Assembly: GCF_963678635.1 (NCBI RefSeq)
Contig: NC_087066.1
Coordinates: forward strand, 34,601,301-34,665,300
DNA: 64,000 bases
From: Symsagittifera roscoffensis
Lineage: Eukaryota; Xenacoelomorpha; Acoela; Convolutidae
Direction: 5' to 3'
This document shows positions 1 through 12,298 of this stretch, in pieces (within the stretch, counting starts at the first letter, position 1; every line of letters begins with the position of its first letter). The translations under genes and the position numbers were made by a program. The notes under the pieces are model-generated. The model was not told the DNA's origin. It made no database searches and saw nothing but the letters and a program-made list of their open reading frames with translations.

Positions 1-2294
1 TGTTTTTTTTTTCACCTGTCAGAGAAACTTTTTGGATGTTTTTCTCAATGCACCTCGGATGAATTTTTTGCGCATCAAAAAAATTTTGTTGCGTTTTTAA
101 TGTCGCCCAATATAATTGGTTGCGTTACTATCGATGTCCACTGTTAAGTCAGTGCTCAGCGCAAATTCTTTTTTGCCTAAGAGTTAATTTTAAATGTATC
201 TGGCAGCATTGGTGCATCTAGTTTTCTTCAAAAATGTTGCCGAAACGGCATGCTGCATATTCAAGGCATACATTGGTTAAATTGGGAGTTCAAGAAGTTG
301 AGAACAAAAATGTCTCAAAGCAAAGTGAGTCTGTCAAAATTGTCCACAAAGAATTTTTGGAAATTTTGTCATAGCTGATTTAATTAATTCGAGGTTTCAA
401 ATTTTTTTCGAGGTTTTAGGAAGCTCTTTAAAAACCTTTAAAAACAAAATATCTGGCCAGTGAGCTGATTCAGCTTTTTCCACATCAACAAAAAAATTTC
501 GAAATTTGAATCAGTTTTCTAATTTAATTAGAAAACGATAGATAAGTTCAATGCACAGCAGTGAAAAACACTATTTCAACCTGTTTTCTTAACAAAAAAT
601 GGGCAGCACACAGTTTTGAGAAAAAACTGGCCACAATGACGTTTTATTGGCTTTTTCTAAATCAAATTTTTTGGAGGTGAATTATTACGAGGCCAAATAG
701 GGCTCTGAATAAACGCACAAATTGGTGTCTGTTCTGTAGGTCAGTGGAATTCAGAGATAATAGTTAAATATCTTCCAAAAAAATAAATGGATCTCATTTA
801 CAAATATTCCGGGTACTACGCGGACAAATACCTGTAGCGTAAGTTTTGCCGACACAGTTTTTTGTCGCGAATTTTGCTACAAGCGAACTTAAATAGTTGT
901 TTTCATATGTGTGGTTTTAATTTATTTCGGCAAAATACAAGTGGATTCCACAATTGTACGTGGATTCCGCAAATGTAAGCAAATTCCCCAAATTGGAAGC
1001 AATTTCCGCAGTTTTATTTATGAAACTGAATTAAACCAGTTCTGGCGTATGAACATTTAGAAGCTAGAGTTGAAAATTTTTTATCTAGCAAATGCGGATC
1101 TAAAAGCAAAAACTGAATCATTGCTAGCGGAATCCTCGAAAAAATATTGAATCATTCGTCTACTAAAATGGTGGATGTACCATTTAGTATTTGAGATAAA
1201 TTTTCTAGCAAAAAATGTTTTACGATCATAACTTTGGAAATACATCACAACGCGTCACCGAATAAAATCAATATTTATGAATAGTGGGTTGAGTACAAAT
1301 TGAAACACAGCGCATAATACATCATAGATAAAGATCATTGTTTGGGAATAGAGGGTTGAAAGTAATTTCAATTAATAAGGGCCATAACTGAGATGGATGA
1401 GATCAGAGTGAATTCAAATCTTATAAAGAAGTTTATTTGGGATAAAGGGCAATATAATGGAAGTTTTTTTTGAAAGAATGATTTTAGGTACTGAATTTTT
1501 AAAAGAATGAAATTTGACAAAAACTGATGAAATGAAATACTGATTCTTTTCTTAAGACTGAAAAAGAAAATTTTAGGCGGAAAATAAAAAATTACAGAAT
1601 GAAAAAAATGTAAATAAAAGAAAGGAGTTTTTAATTATTCTTAAGGAATTGAATCAGTTTTTTGTTTCCACTCTTGTCTAACTCCTCGGCTGTTTCGTTT
1701 TCTTTAATTTCTGCATCATAATCTCCAAACTCGTCAATCTTTGACTGTTTTACTAGCTGCAAGTATTCCAGTGCCGAATTTGTTTACTCCAGTTTGTTCA
1801 ATTGGCAGGAATGGAGATCGCAGGTTTGGGGGTAAGTTGACAGGAATTGAGCTAAGGATAAGAATTGGAGGAATTGGGGTAAGAATAAACTGTCAGCAGT
1901 AATTGAGATTGAAATTGTTGGTGACCACCTGGCAAAGAAAAAATTTAATTTATATACATGTAACTGGAATTCGCAAAAATTGCAGCTGATTGCGGATTTC
2001 GCAACGGCACATTTTTGCTATAAACATATTTTACTATTTGTTTGTGGATTCCAAAAACTGTTGCGGTATTCGTAAATTAGCTTTTTTGGAGCGATTTTGA
2101 GCGGTACAGTTTTTGAATTGTTTGTTTGTGGAATTCAAAACAGAAAAGAAGGTGAAAGAAAAGTAACAATGTTGCGGATTCAGCAAAAAAAATGATTTTG
2201 ACCTGTTTAAGTATCCGCTTACAATTCACAAAATGCGCAGTTCGACCTGACGCTTTCTGTTAACTCTTTGAGCATCTTCATCCGCAATTAATCA
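1..2294. other. AT-rich stretch with no recognisable gene
   Basis: No reading frame here resembles a known protein and no splice-supported exon was found. Around 950-1010 and 1970-2060 there are loosely repeated phrases built on GTGGATTCC/GCGGATTC, which look like degenerate low-copy repeats rather than a structured satellite. Nothing else stands out. Confidence 0.5.
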
Positions 2295-2522
2295 TTGAGT
2301 TTTAATCAAGATTTTAAAGCCGCTACGGGAAAAGAAATACTGCGTGGAAACTTGAATTCTGATTTGTTTAAGATAGGAAACCTACAGCAGATATCAACGC
2401 CAGTGACAAGGAAGGGCATGTCACATATAACCGAAGCCCAAGCGCAGAACTTCGATTACCCTCAGAATCAAAATTCAATGGATCTGGATCGGAAAAGTTC
2501 TTTCGACTTGCGCTCGATCTAA
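2295..2522 (+). CDS. Short unrecognised open frame, possibly an exon
   Basis: A 75-codon open frame from ATG to TAA. Its composition is polar and fairly even (rich in N, Q, S and K, ending near DLDRKSSFDLRS), unlike the surrounding AT-rich noise, which is the only reason to list it. No domain, signal peptide or membrane segment is visible. It lies 270 bp left of the 6.66-kb duplication and is single-copy in the window. It could be a remnant of a transposon gag or chance. I do not recognise it. Confidence 0.15.
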   Translation: MSFNQDFKAATGKEILRGNLNSDLFKIGNLQQISTPVTRKGMSHITEAQAQNFDYPQNQNSMDLDRKSSFDLRSI

Positions 2523-2755
2523 AAAGCTTCTCAACCGCGGATTCCTAGTCGCAAAACAGATTTTTCTCTACTTTGAAAGACAAGACATAAGTCGATTATC
2601 GGGGAATGCAGGTAGAATGGGACTTTTCCGTGATAACTGGCAGCTGCTGAACAGTTCCACCTACCTAATAACTTGAGTTGCCAGAGACTACAACAATGCG
2701 TGATCTGTGGCTTTTATTTTTTGCTTCAGTGATTTGCAAATAGCCTTTCTCGTCA

Positions 2756-2980
2756 TTGGTTGTCCATGTTTGTGGGGGTGGTAGTAGGCATAGTATTGTG
2801 TTGTGTGCAACAAGTTGCTGCTATGTCTGTTGTGGCAGAGGAAGGGGAGGAGGCGGGAGAGACAGGGATAACATCTACTCTGATGGGAAGAGAAATTATA
2901 CAAATCAAACTGTTTCTTACCCGAGGGAAAACCAATACAACTATTACCCTGCGGAGAAATATGGTTACGACTACGGATAG
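2756..2980 (+). CDS. Possible terminal exon, Gly/Arg then Asn/Tyr rich tail
   Basis: This plus-strand frame ends at TAG. Its last 50 codons encode a low-complexity tail: a GRGRGGGGRDRD stretch followed by an Asn/Tyr/Pro-rich part ending in KYGYDYG. A second plus-strand frame across the same bases (2760-3014) is also open and starts with a hydrophobic stretch (MFVGVVVGIVLCC), so the true frame is uncertain. A possible 3' splice acceptor (TTGTGGCAG) sits just before the Gly-rich part. The exon straddles the left breakpoint of the 6.66-kb duplication, so only its 3' part recurs at 9461-9645. No upstream exon could be linked. It could be the end of a membrane or RNA-binding protein gene, or spurious. 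Confidence 0.22.
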   Translation: MVVHVCGGGSRHSIVLCATSCCYVCCGRGRGGGGRDRDNIYSDGKRNYTNQTVSYPRENQYNYYPAEKYGYDYG

Positions 2981-5634
2981 CACCAGAAAGGAAGCAATAG
3001 CGAATTATGGATGAAAAATGAGAATTTCCGGAAACATTTTCTTTTTGCTGGTTTTTTTCTAGTTTATGATCTTAGTTATCCGTTATTTGGATTACACTGT
3101 TATTTTTTTCCGTATATGATCCAGTTTATGTACTGTTTTAGTTACGCTAAAATAAGTTTGTTTTGAAGAAATGAATTCTATACAAAATGATACTTTTTGT
3201 ACCATCTGATGAGCATCTTCATGTTGCTTGAAATGCAGGTTTTGAAGTACTAACAAGGAGTAGTCCGTTATGAAACTCAAAATGAGATAATAGACATCGT
3301 ATACAACTTGATTTTGGACAAAAATGATCACAGACACTTAGAAAAGATGCATGGGTTGGGTTTTTGTGATTATTCTGAAATGCAAGATCAGGCTATAGAA
3401 TTTTATCAAAATAAGCAAACGGACCTAATACGGTAGAACTTCGTGGTTGAAGTTTGATTATTCGCAGCTTGACTTTAGTTGCTTTATGTTTAAAATCAAT
3501 ACGAAATCCAAAGGGCAAAAGTAGCCAAAAAAGAGCAATTTTCAGATTCAAAAATGAATTTACAATTTTTTATATTTGCCAGTGGAATAAAATAAATTAT
3601 TTGTCCTAGTTTTCTCGTTTTCTGTAGTTTGCTACTTTTTGGAACAAAGTTTTTCACAATAAATAAATCTTAAAATTCAAAGAGCTTCAGTGCTGGTATA
3701 TTTTTTTCTCTGAAATTCTGAAATTGATTTTTTGTTTCAGTTTACTAGTACTCCCTGCCATTTTTCCAACTGCAACATGGTTTTGTTTTATTCCTTTCAG
3801 GCTGCCTGATTAAAAATATTTCCTTATATTAAGGATTGATGTGCCAAATTTCTAAACATACAAGCACTTCTCTGACCACTTTGAACTTTTTTACATCAGT
3901 TTTTTTCGGTTCAGCTGGTGTCTGCTCATAGATTAACTGCTTTGTTTCACATTAATATTCAATTGGCTTGTTTGCCTGGAATGAATTTTTATCAAAACAT
4001 ACAAAAAATTTAGATAGACCTAGTTTTTTTCAACATTTAAAAATTTTTTCGACTTTTGTATTTTATGTTTGTGTTGTATCGCGAATGATAAGGGACTCCG
4101 CTTCGCCTCTGTGTCAAAACCATGCGTTTGCTTGAAATACATGAAAATTATCGGATACTTTTAAGAATTTAAATAGTAGATAGAAGAATATGGTTGTTCA
4201 AAGAAGGTTATCGCGCAAAATCTTGCAACAAAACCTCCTCTCAAGATAGCTTTTTTTAGTATGATCTTTTGAAAAAATAAATTTTGAGGGAAACTAATTT
4301 TACGCTCGAGGACAATAGCGTTTGTGGAAGAAGGAAGCGCAAGTACAAAATTGCGCAAATACATAAATAAATCAGCTAAAGAGAACAAGAGAAAATTATG
4401 CGCGCAAAACAGAAGTTGCAATTTTTAATTATTTTTTTTTAAATTGTGTTTCTGTGGCCACAACATACAAAACACCTCATGCTAATTGACTCTATTGATC
4501 AAATTTATGACACAAGAAACCAACATTTAGTTTTCACCGGCTAGAAATGCAAAACTAGAGGAAACACTCCTAAAAATCGAAAATTATGCTTTTGAAAGCT
4601 TTAATTCGAATTGAAAAACTTAACGCATATCACCTTGCCTAAAACTTTTTGATGTTTTTGAGTTTATAAAGAAGTATCGTTCAACCCAAGCATTTTTTCT
4701 GAAATTAAACTCGATTGTTTTTTTTTTAATGATCTCCATTTTAGAAAAATTTTTATATCAATAAATCTTTTAAGTTGGTGATCTTGCAGAATCTGGTAAT
4801 ATCCTCGCCAGATAGCCTCTAGTTTTTAAGATCTTGCAAGATAACCTCCATCTAGCAAGATCTTGCAAGATAACTCTCATTCGCAAGAATCTTTCTCATT
4901 TGATCGACTACTGCAGTCTCGACCGTCCGCATGGTTTGCATATATCAAGTTTTTGTAACCACGGTCTGAACATCCCGCGTCGAAGTATCCGATTTATTGC
5001 CAAATTTCGCGACCATTTTTGTTTGCTTATCCAGGTTTTTGCTACCATTTTTTGTCTACCAAAATAATGCTTCGCTGCTTTTGCAAACAGGGCGGAGACA
5101 ACTCGATGACACTTTTGCCACCAATATTCGCTGTTTTCAAACTTTTGCCGCCAAACTTTGTATTTTCCATGTTTTTTCAGCAAAGATAAATTGCAATTTT
5201 TGGAGCCATGGCTGAGAGGGCCCAGCCGTTAAGACCAGGAAACTACCGGAACATGAAAAAAAAAATTAAAATAAATCATCGTTTTTCTAAAATTCATTAG
5301 ATTTCCTTTGTAACTTTTATTTTAAAAAAATTGAGCACATTCAAGAGGGTTCTGAAATGCCAAGAATTTGGCAGGATATGAGTAGTCTTTTTGTTTCAAC
5401 CTTCCAAGAAACTAAGGTGATATATGCGCTAGGGTAGTTTTTTCTTCAAATTATTTTGGGCATTTTATCAATATCTTTTGCGACCGACTATGCAATTTGG
5501 ACGTAAGTGGGGGACCTCGAGCCGGAATAACAACGGTCAGCAACCAAAATTCAACCTCAACCCCCACCCCTTCTCGGCAAAACAATAAAAAGTTAGACCT
5601 ACTGCACACAAGCAGCATTTATGTGGAAATAATT
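2981..5634. other. Non-coding part of copy 1, including GT31 3' flank
   Basis: No supported exon. Just below the stop codon of the duplicated GT31 exon 3 there is a minus-strand AATAAA at 5316-5321 (about 315 nt after the stop), a candidate poly(A) signal. At 4785-4890 there is a cluster of the palindromic phrase ATCTTGCAAGAT. The same content recurs at 9646-12298. Confidence 0.4.
4780..4890. repeat. Short cluster of ATCTTGCAAGAT palindromes
   Basis: The self-complementary phrase ATCTTGCAAGAT, often extended to AAGATCTTGCAAGATAAC, occurs twice in direct orientation within about 40 bp, with degenerate relatives on both sides (GATCTTGCAGAATC, TTCGCAAGAATC). The cluster recurs in copy 2 at about 11444-11555. 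It could be a minor tandem repeat or a cluster of binding sites; function unknown. Confidence 0.5.
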
Positions 5635-6016
5635 TTAAGGATCAAATGAGGACACTTTAAATTCAGTGGGGCGGATAAGTTTGGCGTGTATTTGATCATC
5701 CCATTGGATATGACAGTCATCTTCCATTTGCAGGTAATCGAAGTACGTCTTCTGCAACTTCTTATTGAAAACTGCGAGTCTACTTTTGAAGTTACACTCG
5801 GACATTGCACTTAGATTATGGTGACTGTTTAACCACACGTGCCCCGTGTGACTGATTCCTCGAATATCGGTCAACTGGACGTTTCGGTTAACTAGGGCCA
5901 GAGCTATTGTGACGTCTTCGACTGCTAAACATGCTTGATTGGTCTCTTTGAAGTAGTGCAGTAGATCAGTTGACAGAACAATGAAGCAGCCGAAGTTGTA
6001 ATAGGGGTAGAAGGCG
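5635..6016 (-). CDS. Duplicate GT31 exon 3 (copy 1, C-terminal catalytic part)
   Basis: Same sequence and splice sites as the exon 3 used in the main gene model (12299-12680). The acceptor TTTCAG precedes CGCCTTC and the frame runs 127 codons to TAA. The visible GT31 signatures are YPYYNFG followed by VLS, then VEDV about 20 residues later, matching the family's YPxYxxG/GY-LS and ED motifs. It lies about 6.7 kb downstream of a full set of terminal exons, so it is either an alternative last exon or a redundant by-product of the tandem duplication. There are no in-frame stops, so it has not decayed. Confidence 0.7.
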
Positions 6017-6307
6017 CTGAAACAGCATAAGATGCATCATACACAACCGTTAATATAATTTACAGAGATAACTCATCGCTGTGAAATCAAATATATGTTT
6101 CTGACATGGAAAAAAAACTTTATTCTACCCGGTTTAAATTAATCTCATAAGCTGAAGAGGAGGTGAAGCTGAGGTGCAAAAGTTGCAGTGAAAAAACGAT
6201 ATAAAAAACGAACACAAAATTATTTAATGTTTTTTTATATCGTTCCTTCTTCCTACTAAAAAAAAATATTACGACGCAATAAGAACCATTGATAATGAAT
6301 GAAACAC

Positions 6308-6558
6308 CTGTCATAATCAGTTTTGTCGATTGCGAATGGACCCGACCCCCTTGCTCTGACGTGTTGGGGAGGGGGCACCAAACGCATGCCTGCGTACAGT
6401 CGCGGTGGCAAGTCTATCAGCAACTCTATCACCAGTCTCGCCATGATGAAGGGAGCGAAGCTGCCGTCGTCGTCCATCTTCACCAAATAGCACGTGGAGC
6501 AGTCCTGATGATCCGGTTGACTCTTCCCTTCTTGTGTCGAAATGAGACTGTGGATGTA
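6308..6558 (-). CDS. Duplicate GT31 exon 2 (copy 1, DDD metal-binding motif)
   Basis: Acceptor TTTACAG before TACATCC, donor CAG/GTGTTT. It is 251 nt, entering in phase 0 and leaving two bases (AG) that join C of exon 3 to make a serine codon. It encodes VKMDDDGSF, the DxD-type metal and UDP-sugar binding motif of GT31 enzymes. It is identical in translation to 12973-13223. An intron of 291 bp separates it from the duplicate exon 3. It would be functional if spliced to exon 1, 18 kb upstream. Confidence 0.7.
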
Positions 6559-7172
6559 CTGTAAATAAAAAGAAAGTCAGATGCAGCAGGATAAGGTAGC
6601 AATTACTTTGTAAATCAGGTTTAAATATTTTAGTTTCAGGCTCAATATTTTCTTCTTTTCTATACCACTGAATAAGATCTAGAATATCTTGAGTGTAGGT
6701 GCAATAAATAAAAAAAACTTTTTCTTCGACTGACCGCATTGATTTTCCGAGTTTTCTTATAAAGTTGTGATGGTTTTTTGTCGCCAAATATTAGTAAAGA
6801 AGGGACCCTTTGCGTGGTGAAGGTTTCGAATTGCTGGAAAGGAAAAACAGTGGGTCAAAATATTTAGAGCAGAGGTCCCCCATCCAAAATTAGCACTTAA
6901 ATTTGGGAGTTTTTGTCCGCTGTGGCACTGCTATGGCAGTAACCAGTAAATCTGTAGTGTTATTGTTATTATTGTTATTAATATGATGTAATCCCGGTCA
7001 AGGTCAAGATCAGCCACGATGGTTGATCGAAAAGATCATATCTTGAACTCATTGTGCTGTAATAGTAAGTTAGATTCGAGAGTATTCTGCATACTCTGTG
7101 AAAAATATATTTCGAAAATTGTGAATAGAGCATTACTGAAAGTCGGTGGTTACTCAGAATATAGAATTTCAC
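6559..7172. other. Non-coding spacer, weak hAT-like remnant
   Basis: Between duplicate exon 2 of GT31 and the start of the dead gypsy element. The stretch around 6725-6830 has phrases (GATTTTCCGAG, GGGACCCTTTG) shared with the hAT-like miniature family seen at 33216, 36549 and 60110, so it is probably a badly decayed copy. A (TTA/TTG) simple stretch lies at 6960-6980. The same content lies at 13224-13838 in copy 2. Confidence 0.35.
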
Positions 7173-9450
7173 ATGGCGCAGCCAGCAGGTTTTGCTAAGC
7201 AGAAAAGAGGACGGAATGGAATTTTACAGTATATTGGGCGTCGGCGTCAGCAGATCTACCATGGCTGGTTAAAACGTGGTTGGATCAATTTGTGATGGTA
7301 GCGACAGTTAAAGAGAATGTGGACCCACATATAAAACTGTTTTACCACCAAATACTGTCATATTAGAACCACTACCAAGACCGGAACCACCAAGATCGTT
7401 AGATTCTTCGTTTGTAGAAGCAGCACGAATAATGCGAGCTGGATTAGCAAAAGAAAAAGTACAAGAAGAAAATGCTAAACGAAACATGAGAGGGCTTGAA
7501 GTAGGGTATCATATTTTCTATACATAAGTCTAACGGAAACTGGTCTCACGTCTATTTGTATCTTTGGGATCAGAAGGCAAAAAATGACTGCTGCAAGCCA
7601 AAGTTCACATGAAAATATCCTAACAATTGTTTCAAGATCCTTATGATATGACCACGGTATAGTTTGAAAAGGTCAAAAAATTAAAATATGTAAAATACAA
7701 ACCCTTCACACGAACACAGGAACCAATTAAATCCATAGAGACGTTTCATGAAGCATTAACTGCTCAAGCAGCCAGATCAGAATTTGGAGTAATTGAAGAA
7801 ATGATAGGGAACCTATTTGTCACTCAAATGAGAAATATAACACTTCAAAGAACCCTTAAGTTTGAAACAAACTCACCAAAATAAAAATTGAAACGGGCTT
7901 AAATGTTGAAACATAGTAAGCAAACTTATAGACCAGGAGAGTAGTCAAACTACAGGAAGTACTGCTTTAAATAAAACAAACCGATCATGGTTGAAAAAAA
8001 AACAGAGGAGTAGAAGACAAAGTTTATCGAAAAAACTCTTCTGACAGAACAGAAACAGTAAAACTTCGAATAGAAATCGAAAGATAAACTTATGCGCGAG
8101 CCGTGATGCAAAGTTCCGTGAAAACCACCTGAAACACGTCTCACCGATAGGGTCAGAAAATGCAATATGCAAAACGCCAAATCACTAAGTAAAAACATGT
8201 AAATCACCACATGTAATTGAGATAGCAGGAGAATCGCCAGAGGAGGTAATGAAATGCAATGTAGTTGAAAGAGATGAATCAACAAATGAATTCGAGATGA
8301 AAGGTATTGAAAAGCAAAAGTTTTCGGAGATTGAAGAGTACATGTTCAAACGAGAGAATATGGAAAAGTCAGCACAGATTCAGATTAGAGAAAAACAAAT
8401 CAGAATTTATTCCACATCCAGAAAAATGAAATCAGTTAAAAATTTTGCTAGAGTGGATAAAAATTATCATGACGTTGGATACCGGTAGTCTAATTATGTT
8501 CATAAACTGGACCGCGGCTAAGCAAATACTGAACCCAGCGCAAAGCGCAAGTTTAAACCGGGGAAAATTTGATTACTTTATTGCACAATTTGTTTAGAAT
8601 AACAAAAAAAAACTTAGAACTGAAGACAAAATTGACTAAGCAGCGCGGATCAAACTGGAAATCTTTCGATTTATTACTGAGCGAAAAACGAGATACATCT
8701 TAGGATTAGATCTTTAAGGAAAACTGAGAAGTTCAACTCGACAGAGAACAGCACCAAGGTTGAAATCACGACACGATGGGTTACAATGTGAAGAAAAACG
8801 GGACTACAAACATGAGTTAGTTGAAAACTTCATGAATCTGATTGACTAGAAAAAGTGCAAAGTGTTCAAGAGCAACAAAATTCATATGTTCATTTCGTTC
8901 GTTTTGTCCTATCCAAAAAAAAGAAGACGTAATCCGACCCCATATACAGACAGCAATAGAGAAAGAAATGGAAAAACTGATTGTTATGGGACTCATCAAG
9001 AAACTTGGTAAACGTATCGCTGACTGTTTTATCGCGCCGATAGTTGTCACAATTAAAAAATGAGAAATTGGAGAAAAATCAGTAGGAAATTACACAAAAT
9101 CAAGTACCAAGTAGGAGTCAATTAGTTACTGAAGAATGGGATGGAAGATTATTCATCTCATTTTCAGATCTAAAGAAAGCGTATAGTCAATTAAAACTAG
9201 CTGCAGAAACAACCAATCAGTGCAATTTCAATATTGTCGGGGGAAACTCTACGGGAGCATACAAAATTATGACTGGGTTTCATAGACTGGCTAATATGCC
9301 AGCAGAGTTTCGGAGAGCAATGAACCGCAATTTGATTATTGCATAGAACACATTATGCTTTCTAGGCGACATCTTGATAGGGTCAAAATGGGAACTAGAA
9401 GAAATTGTCTGGTTAGTTGAAAAATTAAGAAATTAGATGATGAGAACCTA
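7173..9450 (+). pseudogene. Dead Ty3/gypsy element (gag to RT), copy 1
   Basis: Plus-strand gag-pol remains with many stops and frameshifts. Gag begins at ATGGCGCAGCCAGCA, the same first five codons as the intact gag at 18385. A later in-frame piece around 7690-7870 (near FHEALTAQAARSEFG) matches the capsid region of that gag family. From about 8930 comes the start of reverse transcriptase (EKEMEKLIVMGLIKK, then IAPIVVTIKK). At 9140-9410 are DLKKAYSQL, QCNFNIVGG and FLGDILIG, where the catalytic YxDD box has become LGD. The element is cut at 9450 by the duplication breakpoint, so RNase H is missing in this copy. Confidence 0.85.
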
Positions 9451-9462
9451 TCATGTTGTGTT

Positions 9463-9645
9463 GTGTTGTGTGCAACAAGTTGCTGCTATGTCTGTTGTGG
9501 CAGAGGAAGGGGAGGAGGCGGGAGAGACAGGGATAACATCTACTCTGATGGGAAGAGAAATTATACAAATCAAACTGTTTCTTACCCGAGGGAAAACCAA
9601 TACAACTATTACCCTGCGGAGAAATATGGTTACGACTACGGATAG
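9463..9645 (+). CDS. Copy of the Asn/Tyr-rich tail frame
   Basis: The last 50-odd codons of the frame at 2756-2980, repeated in copy 2 and preceded by the duplication junction. Anything upstream of the breakpoint is lost, so even if the first copy is a real terminal exon this one has a foreign 5' side. It ends at the same TAG. Confidence 0.15.
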   Translation: MLCATSCCYVCCGRGRGGGGRDRDNIYSDGKRNYTNQTVSYPRENQYNYYPAEKYGYDYG

Positions 9646-12298
9646 CACCAGAAAGGAAGCAATAGCGAATTATGGATGAAAAATGAGAATTTCCGGAAAC
9701 ATTTTCTTTTTGCTGGTTTTTTTCTAGTTTATGATCTTAGTTATCCGTTATTTGGATTACACTGTTATTTTTTTCCGTATATGATCCAGTTTATGTACTG
9801 TTTTAGTTACGCTAAAATAAGTTTGTTTTGAAGAAATGAATTCTATACAAAATGATACTTTTTGTACCATCTGATGAGCATCTTCATGTTGCTTGAAATG
9901 CAGGTTTTGAAGTACTAACAAGGAGTAGTCCGTTATGAAACTCAAAATGAGATAATAGACATCGTATACAACTTGATTTTGGACAAAAATGATCACAGAC
10001 ACTTAGAAAAGATGCATGGGTTGGGTTTTTGTGATTATTCTGAAATGCAAGATCAGGCTATAGAATTTTATCAAAATAAGCAAACGGACCTAATACGGTA
10101 GAACTTCGTGGTTGAAGTTTGATTATTCGCAGCTTGACTTTAGTTGCTTTATGTTTAAAATCAATACGAAATCCAAAGGGCAAAAGTAGCCAAAAAAGAG
10201 CAATTTTCAGATTCAAAAATGAATTTACAATTTTTTATATTTGCCAGTGGAATAAAATAAATTATTTGTCCTAGTTTTCTCGTTTTCTGTAGTTTGCTAC
10301 TTTTTGGAACAAAGTTTTTCACAATAAATAAATCTTAAAATTCAAAGAGCTTCAGTGCTGGTATATTTTTTTCTCTGAAATTCTGAAATTGATTTTTTGT
10401 TTCAGTTTACTAGTACTCCCTGCCATTTTTCCAACTGCAACATGGTTTTGTTTTATTCCTTTCAGGCTGCCTGATTAAAAATATTTCCTTATATTAAGGA
10501 TTGATGTGCCAAATTTCTAAACATACAAGCACTTCTCTGACCACTTTGAACTTTTTTACATCAGTTTTTTTCGGTTCAGCTGGTGTCTGCTCATAGATTA
10601 ACTGCTTTGTTTCACATTAATATTCAATTGGCTTGTTTGCCTGGAATGAATTTTTATCAAAACATACAAAAAATTTAGATAGACCTAGTTTTTTTCAACA
10701 TTTAAAAATTTTTTCGACTTTTGTATTTTATGTTTGTGTTGTATCGCGAATGATAAGGGACTCCGCTTCGCCTCTGTGTCAAAACCATGCGTTTGCTTGA
10801 AATACATGAAAATTATCGGATACTTTTAAGAATTTAAATAGTAGATAGAAGAATATGGTTGTTCAAAGAAGGTTATCGCGCAAAATCTTGCAACAAAACC
10901 TCCTCTCAAGATAGCTTTTTTTAGTATGATCTTTTGAAAAAATAAATTTTGAGGGAAACTAATTTTACGCTCGAGGACAATAGCGTTTGTGGAAGAAGGA
11001 AGCGCAAGTACAAAATTGCGCAAATACATAAATAAATCAGCTAAAGAGAACAAGAGAAAATTATGCGCGCAAAACAGAAGTTGCAATTTTTAATTATTTT
11101 TTTTTAAATTGTGTTTCTGTGGCCACAACATACAAAACACCTCATGCTAATTGACTCTATTGATCAAATTTATGACACAAGAAACCAACATTTAGTTTTC
11201 ACCGGCTAGAAATGCAAAACTAGAGGAAACACTCCTAAAAATCGAAAATTATGCTTTTGAAAGCTTTAATTCGAATTGAAAAACTTAACGCATATCACCT
11301 TGCCTAAAACTTTTTGATGTTTTTGAGTTTATAAAGAAGTATCGTTCAACCCAAGCATTTTTTCTGAAATTAAACTCGATTGTTTTTTTTTAATGATCTC
11401 CATTTTAGAAAAATTTTTATATCAATAAATCTTTTAAGTTGGTGATCTTGCAGAATCTGGTAATATCCTCGCCAGATAGCCTCTAGTTTTTAAGATCTTG
11501 CAAGATAACCTCCATCTAGCAAGATCTTGCAAGATAACTCTCATTCGCAAGAATCTTTCTCATTTGATCGACTACTGCAGTCTCGACCGTCCGCATGGTT
11601 TGCATATATCAAGTTTTTGTAACCACGGTCTGAACATCCCGCGTCGAAGTATCCGATTTATTGCCAAATTTCGCGACCATTTTTGTTTGCTTATCCAGGT
11701 TTTTGCTACCATTTTTTGTCTACCAAAATAATGCTTCGCTGCTTTTGCAAACAGGGCGGAGACAACTCGATGACACTTTTGCCACCAATATTCGCTGTTT
11801 TCAAACTTTTGCCGCCAAACTTTGTATTTTCCATGTTTTTTCAGCAAAGATAAATTGCAATTTTTGGAGCCATGGCTGAGAGGGCCCAGCCGTTAAGACC
11901 AGGAAACTACCGGAACATGAAAAAAAAAATTAAAATAAATCATCGTTTTTCTAAAATTCATTAGATTTCCTTTGTAACTTTTATTTTAAAAAAATTGAGC
12001 ACATTCAAGAGGGTTCTGAAATGCCAAGAATTTGGCAGGATATGAGTAGTCTTTTTGTTTCAACCTTCCAAGAAACTAAGGTGATATATGCGCTAGGGTA
12101 GTTTTTTCTTCAAATTATTTTGGGCATTTTATCAATATCTTTTGCGACCGACTATGCAATTTGGACGTAAGTGGGGGACCTCGAGCCGGAATAACAACGG
12201 TCAGCAACCAAAATTCAACCTCAACCCCCACCCCTTCTCGGCAAAACAATAAAAAGTTAGACCTACTGCACACAAGCAGCATTTATGTGGAAATAATT
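9646..12298. other. Non-coding part of copy 2, GT31 3' flank
   Basis: Counterpart of 2981-5634. It contains a minus-strand AATAAA at 11980-11985, about 315 nt beyond the GT31 stop codon, which is the best visible candidate poly(A) signal for the main gene model. No exon is supported. Confidence 0.4.

Larger units (their letters stand above)
2796..9450. repeat. 6.66-kb tandem duplication, copy 1
   Basis: Bases 2796-9450 recur almost unchanged at 9461-16115 in the same orientation, offset by 6664-6666 bp. The differences I see are mainly one-base changes in homopolymer lengths, so the event is recent or is an assembly artefact. The unit contains the Asn/Tyr-rich tail, exons 2 and 3 of the GT31 gene with the intron between them, and a dead Ty3/gypsy gag-RT stretch. 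The right breakpoint falls inside the reverse transcriptase remnant, which continues only after copy 2. Confidence 0.95.

Noticed and set aside
6317-6787. A 156-codon minus-strand frame across GT31 exon 2
   Set aside because: It reads the exon in the wrong frame (Arg/His-rich) and continues through intron; the DDD frame with correct splice sites explains the region.
8249-8488. A 79-codon Lys/Glu-rich plus-strand frame, repeated at 14915
   Set aside because: It lies between gag and RT of the dead gypsy element and is part of that remnant, not a separate gene.
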